Positions 8,101 through 13,282 of a stretch of 13,282 nucleotides of DNA are shown piece by piece. Position numbers and translations under genes: made by a program. This DNA comes from Deltaproteobacteria bacterium. GTDB taxonomy: Bacteria > Desulfobacterota > Binatia > Binatales > Binataceae. The stretch covers positions 1-13,282 of the forward strand of contig JAJXYM010000009.1 in the NCBI GenBank assembly GCA_021780585.1, read 5' to 3'. The notes beneath the pieces were generated by a model that ran no database searches, had not been told where the DNA came from, and saw only the letters and a program-made list of their open reading frames with translations. Position 1 is the stretch's first letter; each line of letters opens with the position of its first letter.

Positions 8101-8142
8101 CGGCGGACGGACGCGAGCGCGTTCAGCCGCGTCCGTCCGCCG
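8101..8142. terminator. Perfect 15-bp inverted repeat between convergent genes, probable bidirectional terminator
   Basis: CGGCGGACGGACGCG (8101-8115) and its exact reverse complement (8128-8142) flank a 12-base loop. It lies 30 bases after the peroxiredoxin stop and 36 bases beyond the SDR stop on the opposite strand, which is the expected place for a shared terminator. No T-tract follows on either strand, so it is not a canonical intrinsic terminator; it could stop transcription weakly, block RNA decay, or work with Rho. Confidence 0.6.
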
Positions 8143-8178
8143 CCCGGCTCGATCGTCAGCGCATACTCATGACGATAG

Positions 8179-8976
8179 TCATTCGGAATGCGCCGCCTTC
8201 GGATAGGCGGCGCCGCCGTCGATAGTCAATATCGCGCCGGTGGTGAAACTCGCCGCGGGACTGGCGAAGTAGAGCGCGGCGCCGACGACCTCCTCCGGCT
8301 CGCCCGCCCGTCCGAGCGCGAAATTCTCGCGCGCGCGCTGGGTGAAATACTCCGTTCGCGACCATGACTTGCTGATATCGGTATGGAACGGTCCGGCCAT
8401 GATGCAGTTAACGCGCACCTTGGGGCCGTATTCCTTGGCGAACGCGACGGTCAGAACGTTGAGGCCCGCTTTCGCCGCCCCGTAGGGAGCGGTGTCGGGC
8501 GCGGGCTGAACCGCGGCGATCGAGGTGATGTTGAGGATCGAACCGCCCTCGCCCGCCGCCATCCGGCTGCCGAACAGCGCCGAGAGGCGGAACGGCCCCT
8601 TGAGGTTGACGCCGATCACCTTGTCGAACAGCTCCTCCGGCGTCTCGAGCGACGACGGGGCGACCGGCGAGAGGCCGGCGTTGTTGATCAGCACGTCGGC
8701 GCGGCCCCAGCGCGCGTAAACCTCGTCGGCCAGACGGTTGCAGTCGTCCCATTTGCCGGCGTGGACGGCGTGGGCCGAACCGTCGGAACCGAGCGCGCGG
8801 ATTTCCGCGACGGCGCTTTCGCAGGAGTCGAGTTTGCGGCTGGCGACGGCGATATTCGCGCCGGCGCGAGCGAATCCGAGCGCCATCGCGCGCCCAAGTC
8901 CGCGGCTGCCGCCGGTGATCACAACCACCTTGCCGCGAAAATCATGGCGGGAAACGTCAACACCCACGGCGGTCAC
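8179..8976 (-). CDS. Classical short-chain dehydrogenase/reductase
   Basis: 265 residues. The cofactor motif TGGSRGLG is at 21-28 and NNAG at 98-101. The full catalytic tetrad is present: Asn124, Ser152, Tyr165 and Lys169 (YGAAK). Ser46-Arg47 at the end of the second beta strand favours NADP(H). The C-terminal LTIDGGAAYP is typical of FabG-like 3-oxoacyl and general alcohol dehydrogenases. The start is GTG at 8976, overlapping the TGA of the upstream acyl-CoA dehydrogenase as GTGA. Its GAGG is only two bases away, so GTG at 8967 is an alternative. Cotranslation with an acyl-CoA dehydrogenase suggests a role in oxidising or reducing a hydroxyacyl or related intermediate, but the substrate cannot be named. 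Confidence 0.92.
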   Translation of the reverse strand: MTAVGVDVSRHDFRGKVVVITGGSRGLGRAMALGFARAGANIAVASRKLDSCESAVAEIRALGSDGSAHAVHAGKWDDCNRLADEVYARWGRADVLINNAGLSPVAPSSLETPEELFDKVIGVNLKGPFRLSALFGSRMAAGEGGSILNITSIAAVQPAPDTAPYGAAKAGLNVLTVAFAKEYGPKVRVNCIMAGPFHTDISKSWSRTEYFTQRARENFALGRAGEPEEVVGAALYFASPAASFTTGAILTIDGGAAYPKAAHSE

Positions 8977-10256
8977 ACCTCAAGCTCGATCCGGTCGGCG
9001 AATTTGCGGATCGCGGCCGCGCGCAGCGCGGGAATATGTCCGGTTGGGAAGAGTCCCGCGGCTGGCTTGTAATCGCGCAGAATCTGGCGCGCCAGCGTGA
9101 TTTTGTGAACCTCGGTGGGACCGTCCGCCAGACCCATCACGAAGCTTTCGAGCACCTGATCGACGAACGGCATTTCGGGCGTGACGCCGAGCGAGCCGTG
9201 AATCTGCAGCGCGCGCACGACCACGTCGTGAAACACCTTGGGCATCTGCGCCTTCACCGCCGAGATATCCTTGCGGACCTTGAGATAATCCTTGTAGCGA
9301 TCGATGCGCCATGCGGTGCGCAGCACCAGCAGCCGGAACTGCTCGATCTCGATCCACGAATCCGCGATCTTTTCCTGCACCATCTGCTTGTCGGCAAGAA
9401 CCGAGCCCTGCGTGTTGCGCGACAGCGCGCGCTCGCACATCAGGTCGAAGGCCCTGCGCACCTGCCCAATCGTGCGCATCGCGTGATGGATCCGGCCGCC
9501 GCCCAGGCGCGTCTGCGCGACCACGAAGCCGTCGCCGCGATTGCCCAGCAGATGGTCCTTGGGGATGCGCACGTCCTGATAGCGCATATAGGCGTGCGAA
9601 CCTTCAGGCTCGTCGCCAACGCCGACGTTGCGGACGATATTCACGCCGGGCGCGTCGGCCGGCACGATAAACGCCGAAAGTTTGCGATACGGCGCCGCGT
9701 CCGGATCCGTGACCGCCATCGTGATCATGAATGACGCCCAGCGCGCGTTGGACGAGAACCACTTCTCGCCGTTGATCACCCAGTCGTCGCCGTGCGGCTC
9801 GGCGCGCGTGGCGAAGACTTTCGGGTCCGCTCCGCCCTGCGGCTCGGTCATCGAGAAGCAGGAGACGATCTCGTTGTCGAGCAGCGGCTGAAGGAAGCGT
9901 TTTTTCTGCTCCGGCGTGCCGTATTTGGCGAGGATTTCGGCGTTGCCGGAATCGGGCGCCTGGCATCCGAAGACGGTCGGGGCGAAGCGCGAGCGGCCAA
10001 GTATCTCGTTCATCAGCGCGAGCTTGACCTGGCCGTAGCCCTGTCCGCCAAGCTCGGGTTCGAGATGGCAGGCCCAGAGCTTGCGCTTGCGCACCTCGGC
10101 CTGGAGCGGACGGACGAGTTTGTTGCGTTTCTCGTCGCGCACGTCATAGGGCGATTCGAGCACATAGTCGAGCGGTTCGACCTCGGCGCGCACGAACTGT
10201 TCGATCCATTCGAGCTGTCGCTGAAATTCCGGCTCGGTTTCAAAATCCCAACTCAC
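8973..10256 (-). CDS. Acyl-CoA dehydrogenase, ACAD10/11-like
   Basis: 427 residues from GTG 10256, which has GGAGG seven bases upstream; the reading frame stays open far upstream but that part is not this gene. The order is ACAD N-terminal helices, the middle beta domain with CFSMTEPQGGADPK and VINGEKWFSSNA, then the C-terminal helical domain ending LADGPTEVHKITLARQIL. These are FAD-binding alpha,beta-dehydrogenase signatures. At the place where medium-chain enzymes carry the catalytic Glu before GT, this protein has Asp378 in ADGPTEVH, as in the ACAD10/11 group (human ADGPDEVH). It probably oxidises a medium to long or branched acyl-CoA and passes electrons to ETF, in an operon with the SDR. 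Substrate length and branching are not decidable here. Confidence 0.92.
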   Translation of the reverse strand: MSWDFETEPEFQRQLEWIEQFVRAEVEPLDYVLESPYDVRDEKRNKLVRPLQAEVRKRKLWACHLEPELGGQGYGQVKLALMNEILGRSRFAPTVFGCQAPDSGNAEILAKYGTPEQKKRFLQPLLDNEIVSCFSMTEPQGGADPKVFATRAEPHGDDWVINGEKWFSSNARWASFMITMAVTDPDAAPYRKLSAFIVPADAPGVNIVRNVGVGDEPEGSHAYMRYQDVRIPKDHLLGNRGDGFVVAQTRLGGGRIHHAMRTIGQVRRAFDLMCERALSRNTQGSVLADKQMVQEKIADSWIEIEQFRLLVLRTAWRIDRYKDYLKVRKDISAVKAQMPKVFHDVVVRALQIHGSLGVTPEMPFVDQVLESFVMGLADGPTEVHKITLARQILRDYKPAAGLFPTGHIPALRAAAIRKFADRIELEV

Positions 10257-10333
10257 GTTAGTTCCTCCAAAGCAGTGGATTTGCGGTCGATCGGACGCCG
10301 CGCCGCGCCGTCCATGGCAATCTTCGCCCACAC

Positions 10334-10353
10334 CCGTCCGGCGGCCCGGACGG
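10334..10353. repeat. 8-bp perfect inverted repeat in the leader of the acyl-CoA dehydrogenase gene
   Basis: CCGTCCGG-CGGC-CCGGACGG, a compact GC hairpin with a 4-base loop. It lies 78 bases upstream of the GTG at 10256, between the two ACAD-fold genes. Neither strand has a T-tract after it. It may attenuate read-through from the upstream gene or stabilise the mRNA; it could also be an operator. Confidence 0.4.
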
Positions 10354-10398
10354 CGACCCGACGGATCAGCCGCCCGGCGGATTGCCCAACCGCATCTA

Positions 10399-10426
10399 TT
10401 TATCGGGTAAACCGGGCTCTTGTCAC
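10399..10426 (-). promoter_or_regulatory. Candidate sigma70 promoter for the acyl-CoA dehydrogenase-SDR pair
   Basis: On the minus strand, GTGACA (10426-10421, five of six to TTGACA), a 16-base spacer, then GATAAA (10404-10399, four of six to TATAAT). It lies in the only AT-rich patch of the 224-base gap between the two ACAD-fold genes. The start near 10391 would leave a leader of about 135 bases that contains the 10334-10353 hairpin. Proposed from sequence alone. Confidence 0.35.
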
Positions 10427-10480
10427 CAAGCGCGGAACCGCCTTCACGATTTGCGGCTGAAAGGCTCGCCGGCGCCCGCC

Positions 10481-11662
10481 CTACTCCAGGTCCATCAGCG
10501 GCAAGCCAAAGGCGCTCTTGCCGAGGAATTCGAGGCTCTCGTCGCTGTCGAAGGGATGGTAAAGGCCCGCGCGGACGTCGCGATGGTAGCGTTCGAGCGG
10601 CAGGCGCTTGAAGTACGAGGCGCCGCCGGCGGCGCGCAGCGCCAAATCGACCACGCGCACCGAATTTTCGATCGCGACCATCCGCGCCGCGACCGCCTTG
10701 CGCGCCCAGCTCTGCGAATCGTCGCTGTAAAGCTCGGCGGCCGCCTTCCACATGATCGCGCGCGCCGCCTCGATCAGCAGGTCCATCTCGCCGACCTTGT
10801 TGTACACGCTCGGCAGATGGCTCATCGGATGCTTGAGCGGGAAACGCGGCCGATCGCGCATGAACTCGACCACGAAATCGCGCGCGGCGACGGCGATTCC
10901 GACGTACGGCGCGCCGATCGTGAAGGGAGCCTTGGCGAACACGCGCGTGATCCGGCCGCTGCGCGAAACCGGACGCTTGAGCACCACCGCGTCGTCGGGC
11001 ACGAACGCGTCCTTGAGCTCGGCGCTGCGCGATTCGGTCGCGCGCATCCCCATCGTGTTCCAGTCGTCCTTGAACGTCAGGCCGGGCGTGTCGCGCGGCG
11101 CGATGAAAAAGCTGAGGATCGCCGGTCCCTCGGGAGCTTCGTCCCAGGTCGCTTCGGTGAAATAAAAATCGAGCGCGACGCTCTGCGTGCCGAAAATTTT
11201 GCGCCCATTGACGATCCATCCGCCGTCGGCGCGCCGCGCCGTGGTCCGCGGCCGAAGCGCGATCACGGCGTTGTCGGGTTCCGAACCGGAGCCGCCGCAA
11301 ATCAGCCGTTCGTCGACGATCCGGCGAAGCTTCGCGACCACGTTTGGCGCGTGGAACTTGCGCTCGATGTCGATGAGGAATTCGACCACGTTGAGATGCA
11401 TGTTGATCGCGAGCGCGGTCGCGCCGCATCCCTGGGCCAGCCGTTCCTGCGCCTTGATCCGTTCGAGCATCGTCGCGCCCATCCCGCCGAATTTCTCCGG
11501 GATGATGAGCGTGGTGTAGCCGGTTTCGCGCAGGCGGGCGTAATTCTCGTAGGGAAACGACCGCTCCTCGTCGTGGAGCGCGGCGCGCTGGGCGAAATCG
11601 CCGGCGAGCGCCGCCGCCAGATCGACCAGGCGTCGCTCGCGTTCAGTGTTGATCTGGTTCAT
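10481..11662 (-). CDS. Acyl-CoA dehydrogenase-fold flavoprotein with a monooxygenase-like C-terminus
   Basis: 393 residues from ATG 11662, with GGAGG eight bases upstream. The fold is clear: N-terminal helices with IIPEKFGGMGATMLE, a middle domain with ICGGSGSEPDNAV and WIVNGRKIFGT, and a C-terminal helical bundle. The usual base is missing: the RDVRAGLYHPFDSDE segment places Pro370 where medium-chain ACADs have catalytic Glu before GT, and His369 precedes it. A His at this place is a feature I associate with ACAD-fold flavin monooxygenases such as DszC, so the protein may be an FMN- or FAD-dependent oxygenase rather than a dehydrogenase. If so, a flavin reductase partner is needed and none is in the window. 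It sits upstream of the ACAD-SDR pair on the same strand and divergent from the TfdA-like gene. The dehydrogenase versus oxygenase question stays open. Confidence 0.85.
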   Translation of the reverse strand: MNQINTERERRLVDLAAALAGDFAQRAALHDEERSFPYENYARLRETGYTTLIIPEKFGGMGATMLERIKAQERLAQGCGATALAINMHLNVVEFLIDIERKFHAPNVVAKLRRIVDERLICGGSGSEPDNAVIALRPRTTARRADGGWIVNGRKIFGTQSVALDFYFTEATWDEAPEGPAILSFFIAPRDTPGLTFKDDWNTMGMRATESRSAELKDAFVPDDAVVLKRPVSRSGRITRVFAKAPFTIGAPYVGIAVAARDFVVEFMRDRPRFPLKHPMSHLPSVYNKVGEMDLLIEAARAIMWKAAAELYSDDSQSWARKAVAARMVAIENSVRVVDLALRAAGGASYFKRLPLERYHRDVRAGLYHPFDSDESLEFLGKSAFGLPLMDLE

Positions 11663-11767
11663 CGCCCATCCTCCGCCTTGCCTGATCTATCGCGGCCGTT
11701 GCCCGCATGCGCCGCCGCGTCGCGCCACGCCGGACCTCGGACGGACGCGGCCTCGGGCGCGGCGCGC

Positions 11768-11797
11768 TTGACCACTTCTCGCGCCTTCTGAGATATG
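11768..11797 (+). promoter_or_regulatory. Candidate sigma70 promoter for the TfdA-like operon
   Basis: TTGACC (11768-11773, five of six to TTGACA), an 18-base spacer, then GATATG (11792-11797, three of six). It lies 33 bases before the ATG at 11831 in the 168-base divergent gap. The -10 match is weak, and the -35 is the stronger evidence. Confidence 0.35.
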
Positions 11798-11830
11798 AAA
11801 TCAAGAGCGTGGCGGGCGCGAGAGTGAAAC

Positions 11831-12724
11831 ATGGCGATTTCGATCTATCCGATCACGGGAAACTTTGCCGCCGAAATCGGCGACGTCGATCTTTCGGCGC
11901 CGCTCGAACCGGTGGAGATCGGCGCGATCAAGCGGGCCTTCTGGGACTATGCGGTGCTGATCTTTCCCGCGCAGAATCTGACCGAACAGCAGCATCTCGA
12001 CTTCGCCGCCCATTTCGGCCCGCTCGAAACCAGCGTCGCGGCGCTCAACACCAAGGCGCGCCTGCGGCTGCGCGCCGACCTCGCCGACGTCTCGAATCTC
12101 AACTCGCGCAACGAAATCTGGGGCGAGCAAAGCCGGATGCGGATGCTCCAGTTGGGCAATCGCCTGTGGCATACGGACAGCTCGTTCAAATTCCTGCCGG
12201 CGCGCGCCTCGCTGCTCTACGCGCGCCAGATTCCGCCGATCGGCGGCCATACCGAATTCGCCGATCTGCGCGCCGCCTACGACGCACTGCCGGATGAGAT
12301 GAAACGCCGGCTCGCCGGACTGGTCGCGGAACATTCGCTGGCGAATTCGCGCCTGCGCACCGGATTCACCAACTTCACGGAAGAGGAACGCGCGGGACTG
12401 CCGCCGGCGCCGCAAATCGTCGTGCGGACGCTTCCGGAAAATAATCGCAAGTCGCTCTATGTCGCCTCGCACGCCGGACGCATCCTGGGATTGCCCGACG
12501 AGGAGGGACGCGCGCTCATCGATCGGCTAATCGCCCACGCGACGCAACGACAGTTCGTTTATACGCATCGATGGCGGCTGGGCGACCTCGTGATGTGGGA
12601 CGATCGCTGCACGATGCATCGCGGCACGGAGTTCGACGATTTGCGCTGGACTCGCGACATGCATCGCGCGACAGTGTCGGATATCGCCAACTCCTGCGAG
12701 CAGGAGCGCGTCGCCGCCGCGTGA
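11831..12724 (+). CDS. TauD/TfdA-family Fe(II)/2-oxoglutarate-dependent dioxygenase (TfdA-like)
   Basis: 297 residues. The iron-binding triad is complete: His114 and Asp116 in LWHTDSSF, and His263 in TMHRG. Arg275 and Arg279 (TRDMHRATVSD) have the four-residue spacing used in this family for substrate carboxylate and 2-oxoglutarate binding. The LWHTDSSFK wording and overall spacing resemble TfdA, the 2,4-dichlorophenoxyacetate dioxygenase, more than the sulfonate enzyme TauD. The expected reaction is 2-oxoglutarate-coupled hydroxylation, often leading to cleavage of an ether bond. TfdA homologues are widespread and many act on other carboxylates, so herbicide activity is not claimed. A GAGAG precedes ATG 11831. 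The stop overlaps the next gene's GTG (GTGA), implying translational coupling with the nitronate monooxygenase. Confidence 0.9.
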   Translation: MAISIYPITGNFAAEIGDVDLSAPLEPVEIGAIKRAFWDYAVLIFPAQNLTEQQHLDFAAHFGPLETSVAALNTKARLRLRADLADVSNLNSRNEIWGEQSRMRMLQLGNRLWHTDSSFKFLPARASLLYARQIPPIGGHTEFADLRAAYDALPDEMKRRLAGLVAEHSLANSRLRTGFTNFTEEERAGLPPAPQIVVRTLPENNRKSLYVASHAGRILGLPDEEGRALIDRLIAHATQRQFVYTHRWRLGDLVMWDDRCTMHRGTEFDDLRWTRDMHRATVSDIANSCEQERVAAA

Positions 12725-13282
12725 CGCGCGCGCAGAGCGACTCGATACCGCGCCCGCCGATGCCGCTGCCAACGCGAATCGCCGATCGTCTGCGCCTGCC
12801 GCTGATCGCGGCCCCGATGCTGCGTGTGTCGGGACCGGAGCTGGCGATCGCCGCCTGTCGCGCCGGAGCGATCGGCGCCTTCCCGGTCGCCAACGCGCGC
12901 GGCCTCGAAGCGCTCGAGCAATGGCTGCGCGAAATTCGCCATGCGCTCGACGGTCCATCCGACTGGGATCCCCATCGCGCCTCCGCGCCGTTCTGCCCGA
13001 ATCTGATTATCAAGCGCCCTCAGATGCGTGAGGAACTCGATTGTCTCGTGCGGCATCGGGTCGAACTCGTCATCACCAGTGTCGGTTCCCCCGCCGCCGC
13101 GATCGCCCCGCTGCATGACGTTGGGTGTCTCGTGTTCGCGGACGTCGCGACCCTTGGCCACGCCGAAAAAGCGCTCGCCGCCGGAGTGGACGGATTGGTC
13201 CTGCTGACGGCCGGCGCCGGCGGCCAGACCGGATGGATGAATCCATTGGCGCTGGTGCGCGCGATTCGCGGCTTTTACGACG
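12721..13282 (+). CDS. Nitronate monooxygenase (2-nitropropane dioxygenase family), N-terminal part
   Basis: The frame is open from GTG 12721 to the right edge, giving 187 complete codons. Family motifs are clear: LPLIAAPMLRVSG in the FMN-binding first strand, PFCPNLII, ITSVGSP, and DGLVLLTAGAGGQTGWMNP, the phosphate-binding glycine-rich loop of this TIM-barrel flavoprotein. Such enzymes oxidise alkyl nitronates with FMN and oxygen, though several relatives are enoyl reductases or other FMN oxidoreductases. The GTG overlaps the dioxygenase stop; ATG 12760 is an alternative start without a clear ribosome site. The C-terminal half, including the usual substrate-side residues, is outside the window. 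Confidence 0.88.
   Translation, partial: MTRAQSDSIPRPPMPLPTRIADRLRLPLIAAPMLRVSGPELAIAACRAGAIGAFPVANARGLEALEQWLREIRHALDGPSDWDPHRASAPFCPNLIIKRPQMREELDCLVRHRVELVITSVGSPAAAIAPLHDVGCLVFADVATLGHAEKALAAGVDGLVLLTAGAGGQTGWMNPLALVRAIRGFYD

Noticed and set aside
8191..8212. 7-bp inverted repeat near the end of the SDR gene
   Set aside because: It falls in the conserved C-terminal coding region (Ala- and Gly-rich codons), so it is explained by coding sequence.
10257..11429. N-terminal extension of the acyl-CoA dehydrogenase (an 818-codon open frame)
   Set aside because: The extra part is out-of-frame translation of the neighbouring ACAD-fold gene. GGAGG plus GTG at 10256 marks the real start, where homology begins.
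10382..11791. 469-codon plus-strand open frame opposite the second ACAD-fold gene
   Set aside because: It is longer than its sense partner but has low-complexity Arg/Ala/His composition and no motif, while the sense frame has a full ACAD domain order and GGAGG before its ATG.

Overview
This is a 13.3 kb window of GC-rich bacterial DNA, dense with genes and strongly biased to codons such as GCG, CGC, GAT and ATC. It reads like a chromosomal segment from a high-GC proteobacterium-like or Desulfobacterota/Binatota-like soil organism. That placement is an inference from gene content only: an RND efflux set, a sigma54 two-component system, several acyl-CoA dehydrogenase-fold enzymes, a TfdA-like dioxygenase and a nitronate monooxygenase. 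There are no rRNA or tRNA genes, CRISPR arrays, insertion sequences or phage genes that I can see. Both ends cut through genes.

Region 1 (1-2650, minus strand) is a heavy-metal-type RND efflux operon, transcribed right to left: outer-membrane factor (TolC/CusC type), then periplasmic adaptor (CusB/CzcB type), then the first 54 codons of the inner-membrane pump (CusA/CzcA type), which runs off the left edge. The genes overlap or nearly touch.

Region 2 (2651-5784) holds a divergent regulatory unit: a membrane histidine kinase and an NtrC-type sigma54 response regulator. The intergenic region carries a near-consensus -24/-12 sigma54 promoter facing the kinase gene, a 17-bp palindrome suited to be an activator site, and an imperfect -24/-12 element facing the efflux operon. 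The simplest model is a ZraSR/HydHG-like envelope or metal stress circuit that autoregulates and drives the pump.

Region 3 (5855-8070, plus strand) is a run of unrelated-looking metabolic genes: an atypical NAD(P)-binding epimerase-like SDR, a stand-alone CinA C-terminal-domain protein (PncC-like amidase family), and a PrxQ/BCP peroxiredoxin. It ends at a perfect 15-bp inverted repeat lying between convergent genes.

Region 4 (8179-11662, minus strand) carries an acyl-CoA dehydrogenase-fold enzyme with a DszC-like C-terminus, then an ACAD10/11-like acyl-CoA dehydrogenase translationally overlapped with a classical SDR. Region 5 (11831-13282, plus strand) is divergent from it and encodes a TfdA-like Fe(II)/2-oxoglutarate dioxygenase overlapped with a nitronate monooxygenase that runs off the right edge. 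Regions 4 and 5 together look like a catabolic or detoxification cluster for carboxylic, acyl-CoA or nitro-type substrates, rich in oxygenases. The actual substrate cannot be read from the sequence.

I found no wholly novel system. The most informative signals are the divergent sigma54 control region and the catalytic-residue departures in the two ACAD-fold proteins and the atypical SDR.
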